A DNA stretch of 64,000 nt from CAXXHQ01 sp963665265. Lineage in GTDB: Bacteria; Planctomycetota; Planctomycetia; Pirellulales; Thermoguttaceae. Under the pieces are notes generated by a model. The model was not told the origin of the DNA, did not search any database, and saw nothing but the letters and a program-made list of their open reading frames with translations. The position numbers were made by a program, and so were the translations under genes. This document shows, piece by piece, positions 54,293-62,967 of this stretch; the first letter of the stretch is position 1, and each line of letters starts with the position of its first letter. Location: assembly GCA_963665265.2 (NCBI GenBank), contig CAXXHQ010000001.1:186001-250000 (forward strand), in the 5' to 3' direction.

Positions 54293-56962
54293 ATGATCAG
54301 CGTTTTGCAAGAGCCCAAACACCGTAAAGCCCCGACGCTTGCCGTAGAGGCGGCAACGTCGAGCAAGGTCGAGACGAAGCCGGTTCGCACGATCGAGGAA
54401 CTCGACGCCTTAATCGTCCGGGCGCGTGAGGCTCAGAAGATATATTCGAAATTCAGCCAAGAGCAAGTGGACGCGATATTCAAGGCGGCGGCGAAAGCGG
54501 CCAACGCGGCTCGCATTCCTTTGGCGAAGCTCGCTCACGAAGAGACCGGCATGGGCGTACTCGAAGACAAAGTGATCAAGAATCATTTCGCGTCGGAATA
54601 CATTTACAACAAATACAAAAACGCGAAGACTTGCGGCGTGATCGAATACGACGCGACTTACGGCATACGCAAGGTGGCCGAGCCGGTCGGACTGATTGCG
54701 GGCGTGGTTCCGACGACGAACCCGACCTCGACGGCGATTTTCAAATCGCTCCTTGCTTTAAAGACTCGCAACGCGATTGTGTTTTCCCCGCATCCTCGGG
54801 CGAAGAAGGCGACCTGCGAGGCGGCCCGATTGGTGCTTCGCGCGGCGGTGAAGGCCGGAGCGCCGGAGGGCTTGATCGGTTGCATCGACGAGCCGACTGT
54901 TGAGTTGAGCAAATACCTAATGGATCATCCGAAGGTAGACGTTATCTTGGCCACGGGCGGCCCGGGAATGGTCAAAGCGGCCTATTCCTCGGGCAAACCG
55001 GCGATCGGCGTCGGCGCCGGCAACACTCCGGCGGTGATCGACGAGACGGCCGACGTGGCAATGGCCGTGAACTCGATTCTTTTGAGCAAGACTTTTGACA
55101 ACGGCATGATCTGCGCTTCCGAGCAATCGATCGTCGTGGTCGATAGCGTATACGACAAGGTTCGCGAGGAATTGCTTCTTCGCGGCGCCTATTTAGTCAA
55201 CGACGAGGAGAAGGCAAAGCTGGCCGACACGGTGGCGCCGAACGGCAAGTTGAACGCGGGCATCGTCGGTCAGCCAGCGGTGAAGATCGCCGCCTTGGCC
55301 GGTTTCGAGGTTCCGACGGACGCGAAGGTTTTGGTCGCCGAGATCGATAAGATCGGGCACGACGAGCCGTTAAGCGTGGAAAAGTTGAGCCCGGTGTTGG
55401 CGATGTTCCGCGCGAAAGATTTTGAAGAGGCGGCGGCGAAAGCCGAGGCGTTGGTCGAATTCGCCGGATTGGGTCATACCGCCGTTCTCTACACGAATCC
55501 GAAGAATGCGGACCGGATCGAGAAGTACGGGCTGACGGTGAAGGCCGGGCGCGTACTGGTGAATCAGCCGGCGAGTCACGGAGCCATCGGCGACTTGTTC
55601 AACTTCCGTCTTGAACCGTCCTTGACTCTCGGCTGCGGAAGCTGGGGAGGAAACAGCGTGAGCGAGAACGTCGGCGTACGCCAACTGTTGAACGTGAAGA
55701 CCGTAAGCGAGCGGCGTGAGAATATGTTGTGGTTCCGCTTGCCGCCGAAGGTTTACTTCAAGCCGGGCTGCTTGCCGATCGCTTTGGCCGAGTTGAAAGA
55801 CAAGAAGCGAGCCTTCGTCGTGACGGACGGTCCGCTGCACAAACTGGGCTACGCGACGCAAGTGACCGACATTTTGGAGGATTTGGGTCTTGAGACGCAA
55901 GTGTTTTTCGAGGTGAAGCCCGATCCCGATTTGACGACCATTCACCGCGGCTTGGAGCGCTTGAAGGCTTTCGAGCCGGACGTAATCATCGCCTTGGGGG
56001 GCGGCAGCCCGATCGACGCGGCAAAAATCATGTGGATGCTCTACGAGCAACCGAACGTCAAATTCGAGGACCTTGCGATGCGGTTTATGGACATTCGCAA
56101 GCGAGTGTTCGAGTTTCCCGAGTTGGGAAATAAGGCCATCATGGTCGCCGTTCCCACGACTTCGGGAACGGGGAGCGAAGTGACGCCGTTCGCCGTGGTG
56201 ACGGACGATCGCACGGGCTTAAAATACCCGATCGCGGACTACACATTGACGCCGAACATGGCGATCGTCGATTCGCAATTGGTCACAAGCATGCCGAAGA
56301 AGCTGACAGCGTTCGGCGGCTTGGACGCCCTGACGCACGCCCTCGAGGCACTCGTCTCGGTATGCGCGACCGATTACACGAACGGCATCGCCCTGGAGGC
56401 GGTTCGCTTGTTGTTCGAGTTTCTTCCCCGAGCCTACGAGAACGGCGACGATCTTTTGGCGCGTGAAAAGGTTCACAACGCCTCGACGATGGCCGGCATG
56501 GCCTTCGCCAACGCGTTTTTGGGCGTGTGCCATTCGATGGCGCACAAGCTCGGAGCCGCCCACGATTTGCCGCACGGCTTGGCCAACGCTTTGTTAATCG
56601 GTCATGTAATCCGCTTCAACGCTTCGGACGCGCCGAAAAAATTCGCGGCGTTCGCCCAATATGAATACCCGCAAGCGAAGGAGCGTTACGCCCGAGTGGC
56701 GAACTACCTGGGTCTTGGCGGAGCGAACGATGAAGAAAAGGTCACCGCCTTGATCGCGGCGATCGAGGATCTAAAGGCCCGGCTGGGAGTTCCTCCGACG
56801 ATCCGCGAGGCGGGAGTCGATGAAGAGGCCTTCCGCGAAGGGGTCGACCATCTTTCGGAGTTGGCTTTTGACGATCAATGCACTGGCGCGAATCCGCGCT
56901 ACCCGTTGATCGCGGAAATCCGCGCAATGTATCTGCGAGCTTTTGAGCAAAAGGCGGAGTAG
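54293..56962 (+). CDS. adhE: Bifunctional aldehyde/alcohol dehydrogenase AdhE
   Basis: AdhE reduces acetyl-CoA to acetaldehyde and then to ethanol, re-oxidising two NADH. Residues 30-440 are the CoA-acylating aldehyde dehydrogenase with catalytic Cys274 (GMICASEQS). Residues about 480-885 are the iron-dependent alcohol dehydrogenase with ALGGGSPIDAAK and the metal-ligand histidines in CHSMAHKLGAAHDLPHG. The 889-aa length is normal. The enzyme forms spirosomes. It has a GGAG before ATG 54293 and lies just after rex, its typical regulator. A mostly fermentative or facultative lifestyle follows by inference. Confidence 0.97.
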   Translation: MISVLQEPKHRKAPTLAVEAATSSKVETKPVRTIEELDALIVRAREAQKIYSKFSQEQVDAIFKAAAKAANAARIPLAKLAHEETGMGVLEDKVIKNHFASEYIYNKYKNAKTCGVIEYDATYGIRKVAEPVGLIAGVVPTTNPTSTAIFKSLLALKTRNAIVFSPHPRAKKATCEAARLVLRAAVKAGAPEGLIGCIDEPTVELSKYLMDHPKVDVILATGGPGMVKAAYSSGKPAIGVGAGNTPAVIDETADVAMAVNSILLSKTFDNGMICASEQSIVVVDSVYDKVREELLLRGAYLVNDEEKAKLADTVAPNGKLNAGIVGQPAVKIAALAGFEVPTDAKVLVAEIDKIGHDEPLSVEKLSPVLAMFRAKDFEEAAAKAEALVEFAGLGHTAVLYTNPKNADRIEKYGLTVKAGRVLVNQPASHGAIGDLFNFRLEPSLTLGCGSWGGNSVSENVGVRQLLNVKTVSERRENMLWFRLPPKVYFKPGCLPIALAELKDKKRAFVVTDGPLHKLGYATQVTDILEDLGLETQVFFEVKPDPDLTTIHRGLERLKAFEPDVIIALGGGSPIDAAKIMWMLYEQPNVKFEDLAMRFMDIRKRVFEFPELGNKAIMVAVPTTSGTGSEVTPFAVVTDDRTGLKYPIADYTLTPNMAIVDSQLVTSMPKKLTAFGGLDALTHALEALVSVCATDYTNGIALEAVRLLFEFLPRAYENGDDLLAREKVHNASTMAGMAFANAFLGVCHSMAHKLGAAHDLPHGLANALLIGHVIRFNASDAPKKFAAFAQYEYPQAKERYARVANYLGLGGANDEEKVTALIAAIEDLKARLGVPPTIREAGVDEEAFREGVDHLSELAFDDQCTGANPRYPLIAEIRAMYLRAFEQKAE

Positions 56963-57095
56963 CGTGTGTTTTAATGCCGATGCAGCCAATGAGACGCTTG
57001 CAAGGTCCTCCGACCGCGAAACGTTTCAGTAGCCGCGGAGGTTGTGTATAAGGCGGAATTGTACCTTCGCCTGAACGCTCAAGGTTTCGCAAGAG

Positions 57096-57205
57096 AAGCC
57101 CGACCTATTTTGGTTTTGACGTCGCCGTTATTGTCCTGCTTGGCGTAAAGCCGCGCGGCAATTTAAGGAGCCGAAAAAACTAAAAATACGGTCGGGCTTT
57201 TTTGT
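57096..57205 (+). terminator. Long-loop terminator or structured RNA after adhE
   Basis: AAGCCCGACC (57096-57105) pairs perfectly with GGTCGGGCTT (57190-57199), which is followed by TTTTTGTTTTTG. The 84-nt loop holds smaller stems (such as gccgcgcggc). It could be the adhE-rex terminator or a small structured transcript. Confidence 0.6.
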
Positions 57206-57407
57206 TTTTGCGCAACCAAGGACGAATTCGACGTCATAAGGTTTGCGTATCAAGCATTCTTTTACGGTAAATACGGAAGGTCTCCGCCATAATGGCAAAT
57301 CGGGGAATAATGCGGTAGAATGCGCCCGAAGCATTTTCGGCGAGACGCTTGTTTGCGTCACGCGCTTCACGCTCATTTACCGGCGCTCCAGCCCCCTTTC
57401 TTCCGCC

Positions 57408-59273
57408 ATGCACACGAAAAACCGATTCGCCCAGTCACTCGTAATCGTTTCGCTCGTCCTTGGATTCGTCGCCGCCGCACAGGCGGAGACGGCCTATCTC
57501 TTCACTTCGTTTCGAGGCGACGGAGACGGGCTTCATCTCGCATCGAGCGCGGACGGCCTGAAATGGACCGACCTGGGCAAAAACTTTCTCCAACCTACGG
57601 TCGGCGGAAAGCTGATGCGAGACCCGCATATTCTGCTTGGCCCCGACGGCGTTTTTCGTCTCGTCTGGACCTCGGGTTGGGGCGACAACGGGATCGGCTA
57701 CGCTTCCTCGAAGGACCTTATTCATTGGTCGGAGCAAAAGTTCCTTCCCTTCATGAAAGATTACAAGGTGAAGAACTGCTGGGCGCCGGAAACCGTTTAC
57801 GACTCGAAAAATCAGCAATACGTAATCACTTGGTCGTCGGAGGTCGAGGGAAAATTCCCCGAAACCGTCTCAAAAGACCGCATGAATAACCGCACGTACT
57901 ACGCGACTACAAAAGACTTTGAAACCTTCAGCGAACCGAAAGTCCTGTTCGATCCCGGATTTGATCACATTGACGCGACGATGGTCGAAGAGAACGGGAA
58001 ATATATTCTCTTCGTGAAAGAAGGCGACATGCAAGGGAAAGGCGTTCACGGTCCGATTCATGCGGCCGACGGCGATAGCCCGACCGGCCCGTTCACGTTG
58101 CGAAAGCCGCCGCTCCTCACGCAACGCGCCGAAGGCCCGACGTTCGTGAAGCTCGGCGATAAGACGCTTTTGTACGTTGATTATTACGTGGACGGAAAAT
58201 ACGGCGTCTACGAATCGACCGACGGCAAGGAGTGGAAAGACGTGTCGAAGAGCGCTTCGGTAGCGCCGGGGCAACGCCACGGCACGATCTTCGCCGCGCC
58301 CGCCAACCTTGTCGCCGATTTGAAAGCCGCCGCCAAGAAAGAACGAGACGCTGAAATCGCGAAAGCGCCGAAGCCGATCCTCGACGGATTCACGGCCGAT
58401 CCCTCGATCCGCGTCTTCGGCGACACGTACTACGTTTATCCGACTTCGGACAAGCCGAACTGGCAAACCACGGACTTTTCGGTGTGGTCGTCGAAAAACC
58501 TAATCGACTGGAAAAAGGAGCGGATGATTCTTGACGTGACGAAGGAGCTTAAATGGGCGAACATCGAAGCCTGGGCGCCGGACTGCGTCGAGCGCGACGG
58601 AAAATACTATTTCTATTTCTGCGCCCATGGAAAGATCGGCGTAGCCGTCGGCGATAACCCGGCCGGCCCGTTTAAGGACGCGCTCGACAAGCCGCTCATA
58701 GAAAAAAGCAAAAAGCTCAATCTGCACACAATCGACCCCTACCCGTTCATTGACGACGACGGCCAACCTTATCTCTATTTTGGAAACGGAAAATGCACCG
58801 TCTTCAAGTTAAATAAGGATATGATCTCGTTCGACGGCGAGCCGAAATTCATCTCGCTCAAGGAATTCCGCGAAGGAATCGTCGTCTTCAAACGCAACGG
58901 TCTCTATTACTTCATGTGGTCGATCGACGACGCGCGAAGCGATAACTACCGCGTCGGCTACGGCATCTCGAAATCGCCCTACGGACCGGTCGAAGTTCCC
59001 AAGGATTACGTCGTTCTAATCAGAAACGGAATCGTCAAAGGGACGGGCCACCACAGCGTCGTCAACGTTCCCGGCACCGACCGTTGGTATATCGTCTTCC
59101 ATCGTCACGCCATTCCGGACGGCAGCGGCTTCAAGCGCGAGACGTGCATCGAACCGATGCTCTTTAACGAGGACGGCACGATCAAGAAGGTCGATCCGGC
59201 GGCGCAACCGTTCCCGGCCGGCTCGATCGGCGAACCGATCACCGACGGCAAAGGATTGCCGGATAAGAAATAG
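57408..59273 (+). CDS. Exported tandem GH43-like glycosyl hydrolase
   Basis: This 621-aa protein begins with a signal peptide (residues about 1-28, ending AAQAE) at ATG 57408. It contains two five-bladed propeller modules. The first (30-320) has LMRDPHILLGPDGVF, NCWAPETVYD and FDHIDATMVEE. The second (325-600) has DGFTADPSIRVFGDTYYVYP, WAPDCVERDGKYYFYF, IDPYPFIDDDGQPYLYFGNG and GHHSVVNVPGT. These match GH43, which acts on arabinan or xylan. The two Asp and one Glu per module that should be catalytic are visible in approximate positions. The two modules make it unusual. It is alone; no polysaccharide transporter lies near. Confidence 0.88.
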   Translation: MHTKNRFAQSLVIVSLVLGFVAAAQAETAYLFTSFRGDGDGLHLASSADGLKWTDLGKNFLQPTVGGKLMRDPHILLGPDGVFRLVWTSGWGDNGIGYASSKDLIHWSEQKFLPFMKDYKVKNCWAPETVYDSKNQQYVITWSSEVEGKFPETVSKDRMNNRTYYATTKDFETFSEPKVLFDPGFDHIDATMVEENGKYILFVKEGDMQGKGVHGPIHAADGDSPTGPFTLRKPPLLTQRAEGPTFVKLGDKTLLYVDYYVDGKYGVYESTDGKEWKDVSKSASVAPGQRHGTIFAAPANLVADLKAAAKKERDAEIAKAPKPILDGFTADPSIRVFGDTYYVYPTSDKPNWQTTDFSVWSSKNLIDWKKERMILDVTKELKWANIEAWAPDCVERDGKYYFYFCAHGKIGVAVGDNPAGPFKDALDKPLIEKSKKLNLHTIDPYPFIDDDGQPYLYFGNGKCTVFKLNKDMISFDGEPKFISLKEFREGIVVFKRNGLYYFMWSIDDARSDNYRVGYGISKSPYGPVEVPKDYVVLIRNGIVKGTGHHSVVNVPGTDRWYIVFHRHAIPDGSGFKRETCIEPMLFNEDGTIKKVDPAAQPFPAGSIGEPITDGKGLPDKK

Positions 59274-59292
59274 AACCAGCTTCCGTCCGCGA

Positions 59293-59346
59293 CCCGTTCG
59301 TTACTAGACTCCACTTAGTAACGAACGGGTTGTACGGCTCTGCCGT
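59293..59346. repeat. REP-like palindromes after GH43
   Basis: A perfect 14-bp stem CCCGTTCGTTACTA / TAGTAACGAACGGG (59293-59329) with a 9-nt loop lies 20 nt beyond the GH43 stop, followed by ACGGC-TCT-GCCGT (59334-59346). They belong to the GGCGGAGCC / triloop palindrome family. They may also help end transcription, but no T-tract follows. Confidence 0.8.
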
Positions 59347-59374
59347 GCATTGGAGAAATCAACGAGGCCGAATT

Positions 59375-59947
59375 ATGGACCGAAGATCTTTCATCGGCGC
59401 CGGTTGCGCTTGCGGCGCGTTGTTCGCCGCCGGGTTGACGGAAATCGGCGATCAAGCGATCGCCGCCGAGACGCCTTCTAAAGACGATTTGACCTACAAA
59501 ATCAATCCGGCGCAGATGATGGCCGTGCTTACGGACATTGACCGCACCAAGGACAAAACGCTCATCGACGCGGTGTTCAATCGCCTAGGTTACCAATGCT
59601 TCCACGCCAGGGATTACTTGGTCGAATTCGCCAAAAAACAACAGGCGAATTTTCAAGCCTACGTCGATTACGTGAATAGCGACAAAATGAAGTATTGGGA
59701 GCGGCTTGATTACGACAAACAGGCGGGCGTTCTCAAAGTGACGAGCCGGAAGTTCGGCAAATGCGTGTGCGCCTTCGCGCAATGCGAGAAGCCCGCCAAG
59801 GCCCTTTGCACGAATTGCTGCAAGACGTTCCAAGAGGAACTCTTCAAGGGCCTGACCGGCCGCAAAGCGGAAGTCGAAATCACGGAAAGCATTCTGCTCG
59901 GCGGCGAACGTTGCCGAACAACGGTGCGACTCTCGGAGAAGGCGTAA
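59375..59947 (+). CDS. Tat-exported cysteine-motif protein
   Basis: This 190-aa protein starts with a twin-arginine signal (MDRRSFIGAGCACGALFAAG). The middle part is helical, and near residues 129-150 lies a compact cysteine cluster CVCAFAQC ... LCTNCC (six or seven Cys within 20 residues), a likely metal or iron-sulphur site. It resembles DUF6144-like cysteine proteins, but I am not sure. ATG 59375 has GAGG upstream at 7 nt. The Tat route fits a protein folded around a cofactor before export. It follows GH43 by about 100 nt, beyond palindromes. Confidence 0.85.
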   Translation: MDRRSFIGAGCACGALFAAGLTEIGDQAIAAETPSKDDLTYKINPAQMMAVLTDIDRTKDKTLIDAVFNRLGYQCFHARDYLVEFAKKQQANFQAYVDYVNSDKMKYWERLDYDKQAGVLKVTSRKFGKCVCAFAQCEKPAKALCTNCCKTFQEELFKGLTGRKAEVEITESILLGGERCRTTVRLSEKA

Positions 59948-60988
59948 GCCGCCTACCGACGCCAATGGAGAAGATAGTCAAAGATGAAAACCTGTAGCGT
60001 ATATGTCTTCAGTCCCGACGGGACGATATATTAAAGCCGTAGGCGCGAGCCTACGGCAATCAGAACGGAACAACAAAAAGCCCCGCAGGGGCGACATAAA
60101 CGCGATTGGAACCCAAATCCGGGGACACAATACTAGTTTTTGACATTTTCGGCAGGATTTGTAGATTTTGGGGATGGCAAGATTAGCACGATTGGTAGTA
60201 CCGGGAATGCCGCACCACATAATCCAGCGGGGGAACCGTCGGCAGCAGACGTTTTTTAACGTGGGAGATTACGCGGCCTATCCAAACGTCTCGAACCTGC
60301 TTTCGGAATCGGGTTCCGCAGTGGTAACGAAGCAAATGCCGCCTTTGGTTATCGCCAATTTCGTCGATCCGTTCACAAATTAAGCTTCGGTCGCGGTGGA
60401 TGACGGAAAGGGCGGTTACGTTCAGGCTATCGCCGATTCGGCTTACGCCGCCGAGGTCGTCAACCATTACGACAAGAGCGGGGAGCGTAAGCGTCCGGGG
60501 AAACACGTGGGCGGAATGCCGCGACCTCTTCGAGGTCGATGAATTTTGTGCAAGATTCTTTTTCCCCGGGTTGCTGCGCACCCGGGGCTAATGGCGGCCA
60601 TCCTTTCAGGATGGAGAGCGAGGGGCAGAGGTTCCGCCTAGCAACGATCGGTTCTTTTTATTTGAAATAGGGCCAACCCGTTCGCTAGAATTCTCCGCGA
60701 CGATATTCTCGTCGGAAAGACTGGCGACCTTTCCTCCGTTCTTTGACAATTTAATTTACTTTCGGCAATCGGCTTTCAGCCGGCGGCTTTGTCGCTACTT
60801 GCGCTGCGCCCTTCGCACGGTAGCGGAAAATCCGTCCGCGTCATTCGTGTTTTCGTGATCTTGCGCGAACGGAAATTTCAATATTTCGGCTGAAAAAGGC
60901 GTCCATATTCTTTTCGAGACGGTTCGTGATCGCCCATAGAACGATTTAGATTGGGCGCCGAACCCGCGGCGCGGAGCGGCGTTCGCCG
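59948..60988. repeat. Gene-poor region with palindromes and transposase remnant
   Basis: Palindromes include GTCCCGACGGGAC (60012-60024 area), GCCGTAGGC-GCGA-GCCTACGGC (60036-60057), GCCCC-GCA-GGGGC (about 60081-60093) and CCCCGGGT / ACCCGGGG (60564-60587). A Y1 transposase remnant is at 60174-60281. A boxA-like GTTCTTTGACAATTTA lies at 60738-60753, and ggcgtccatattctttt recurs near 60898. No intact gene is supported. Confidence 0.7.
60174..60281 (+). pseudogene. N-terminal remnant of a REP-associated (Y1/IS200-like) transposase
   Basis: The frame reads MARLARLVVPGMPHHIIQRG, then NRRQQTFFNVGDYAAY. This is the characteristic start of REP-associated tyrosine transposases (RAYTs), whose HUH histidines lie in the HHI segment. 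The reading frame continues without similarity and ends at 60383. The catalytic Tyr and the remainder of the protein are missing, so it is a broken fragment. It lies among palindromic repeats that such enzymes are known to spread. Confidence 0.8.
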
Positions 60989-62068
60989 TTAGTTCTTTTC
61001 AGCGTCGCCGCCGGGGGTTTCGCGGTTCAGTTGACGGCGAAGGTATCGCGCCCGTTCGATATTTCGATCGGTCGTCTCCAATTCGCCGCCGGTCAGTTTT
61101 TGCAGATGGGCCGGCTGCGTGTGCAAGAACAAATCGTTCACTTGCGCGATGGTCAGATCGGAAAGCAATCCGAGGTTGACGCCCATCCGCACGCTGGAAA
61201 GCAAGTGCATCGTTTCTTCCGAACTGATCGTCTGGGCCGTTCGAAGAATTCCATGCGCTCGGCTTACGCGGTCGTGCAGGCTTTCGTGGCTTTCCTTCAT
61301 CAAGAATTCGCGGGCTTGCCGTTCGTAGTCGATAATGACCGGCACAATATCGCCGACCTGCTTGACGAGATCGATTTCGCTGCGGCCGAGGGTGATTTGG
61401 TTGCTAATTTGGTAGAAATCGCCCATCGCCTGCGAGCCTTCGCCGTAGAGGCCGCGCACGGCCAAGTTGATTTTTTGCAGGCTGCGGAAGACCTTGTCGA
61501 TTTGTCGCGTGATGACTAACGCCGGCAGGTGCAGCATCACGCTGACGCGCAGCCCCGTGCCCACGTTCGTCGGGCAGGCCGTTAGATAGCCGTACTTGTC
61601 GTGATAGGCGTAGGTCACTTTTTCTTCGATCAAATCGTCGAGGCGGCTCATCCGCTCCCAAACGCTTTGCAAGCTCAGGCCGCTTTCCAGACCTTGCATG
61701 CGCAAATGGTCTTCTTCGTTGAGCATGAGGCTGAATTTTTCGGCGCCGTCGATGATCGCCGCGCGGGTTCCTTGCGACTCGGCCAGTTCCCGGCTGATTA
61801 AATGTCGTTCGACCAAGAATTGTCGATCGACCTTTTCCAACTCGGCCAAATTGACGTCGAACGATTCCTCGGCCGGAACGATCTCTCGAATGCGAGTCCG
61901 CAAAATGTTCGCGATTCCCTCGCGGTCTTGTTGCGTGACGCGGTTCATGAAAGGAAAGTCGGCTAGGTTGCGAGCCAGTCGGATGCGGCTGCTAATGACA
62001 ATGTCGGACTCCGGCCCCGCCCCGCGCAGCCATTCTCCCGTTCCGTTCGCTAGATCGTCAATTCGCAC
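60989..62068 (-). CDS. mcsB: Protein arginine kinase McsB
   Basis: McsB phosphorylates arginines on proteins, marking them for ClpCP in Bacillus. The product is 359 aa. The phosphagen-kinase fold shows DIVISSRIRLARNLADFPF near residue 21, then CPTNVGTGLRVSVMLHLPAL with the active-site Cys, and the C-terminal NLGLLSDLTIAQVNDLF. I placed the start at GTG 62068, which follows GAGGA at 11 nt; a TTG at 62086 gives six more residues. It follows mcsA by 48 nt, in the same orientation. Confidence 0.93.
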   Translation of the reverse strand: MRIDDLANGTGEWLRGAGPESDIVISSRIRLARNLADFPFMNRVTQQDREGIANILRTRIREIVPAEESFDVNLAELEKVDRQFLVERHLISRELAESQGTRAAIIDGAEKFSLMLNEEDHLRMQGLESGLSLQSVWERMSRLDDLIEEKVTYAYHDKYGYLTACPTNVGTGLRVSVMLHLPALVITRQIDKVFRSLQKINLAVRGLYGEGSQAMGDFYQISNQITLGRSEIDLVKQVGDIVPVIIDYERQAREFLMKESHESLHDRVSRAHGILRTAQTISSEETMHLLSSVRMGVNLGLLSDLTIAQVNDLFLHTQPAHLQKLTGGELETTDRNIERARYLRRQLNRETPGGDAEKN

Positions 62069-62116
62069 GGTGTTGTGATTCCTCAAGTGACAAACAAAGC
62101 TATCTCGAAAAGCTCT

Positions 62117-62623
62117 TTAGCCGTTCTCTTTTTCGGTCGCGCGGATTTCGTCCCGCAACCGCGAGGCTTCTTCGTAATTTTCGGCCTCGACGGACTCTTT
62201 CAGCGAACGCCGGAGCTGAATTAAGCGAGTGCGTTTCTCGCTTCCCTCGGCCGTATGCCGAGGGCGTTTGCCGACGTGATCCAGTTCGCCGTGGATGTTC
62301 ATGATGAGCGGCTCCAACTGCGTCTGGAAACAGACGTAGTCGTGCGGACAGCCAAGTCGGCCTTGGCTACGGAAGTCGTAGAAGGTGATGCCGCAGATCG
62401 GGCACGCTTGCTGGTCAAGCTCGGCCAATTCCTCGGCGGTTTGACTGACGGCCATCTGGTGCGCCAGCATGGCGGCCATGCTGCCGGTGGCCGTCGGCTC
62501 GTTCGAGGCCGAAGTAAGGTATTCACGGGCATGATCTTCGCACAAATGCAATTCGGTCGGTTTTCCGCCCGTAAGCTCGGTGATGTGGAAAGTCGCCGGT
62601 TTATCGCACTTCTGACATTTCAT
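62117..62623 (-). CDS. mcsA: McsA, zinc-binding UvrB/UvrC-motif protein
   Basis: McsA activates McsB. The 168-aa protein has three or four Cys-rich zinc sites: CQKC (3-6), C-x-x-H near residue 28, CPICG around 74 and CPHDYVC about 91-97. A UvrB/UvrC motif forms the C-terminus (LRRSLKESVEAENYEEASRLRDEI). AGAGGT lies 8 nt before ATG 62623. The pair mcsA-mcsB is present here without ctsR or clpC as neighbours, unlike in Firmicutes. Confidence 0.93.
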   Translation of the reverse strand: MKCQKCDKPATFHITELTGGKPTELHLCEDHAREYLTSASNEPTATGSMAAMLAHQMAVSQTAEELAELDQQACPICGITFYDFRSQGRLGCPHDYVCFQTQLEPLIMNIHGELDHVGKRPRHTAEGSEKRTRLIQLRRSLKESVEAENYEEASRLRDEIRATEKENG

Positions 62624-62967
62624 CGAATAACCTCTGGAAAACGCCGTCGAAAAGCGTTTCGCTCTGGAGCGGCGTTGCGGGGCGACAAAATCTTCCCGTT
62701 CGGCAACCGCGTTAAACTACAGGGATTCTAGCAGCAACCCCCCCTATGTCAAGGTGAGCCATCGACTTCGGGCGTTTCTCACGTCGAACGTCCGTTGCCC
62801 AACCACCCGCCGCTTGGTAAGCTGACGAAATTACGTATTGGGCGTCCGTTCGTACGCCTTTTGGCGTAGGACGCTAAAAAGCATGCCGTCCGCTCGATAA
62901 TCTCCGGTTTTGCCGAAGAGAGCGACGCCGAACATCCTTCGCGAAAAAACTGTCCCTAATAGACATC
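62624..62967. other. Divergent intergenic region between mcsA and trpE
   Basis: It contains a stem TACGCC-TTTT-GGCGTA with outer arms GCGTCC / GGACGC near 62840-62875. No Trp-rich leader peptide or T-rich attenuator was seen. It must hold the promoters of mcsAB and trpE. Confidence 0.5.

Noticed and set aside
55370..56050. 226-codon minus-strand open frame
   Set aside because: It is antisense to adhE and results from the codon bias of the real gene.
62840..62875. trp attenuator before trpE
   Set aside because: A hairpin exists but there is no Trp-rich leader peptide and no T-tract after the stem.
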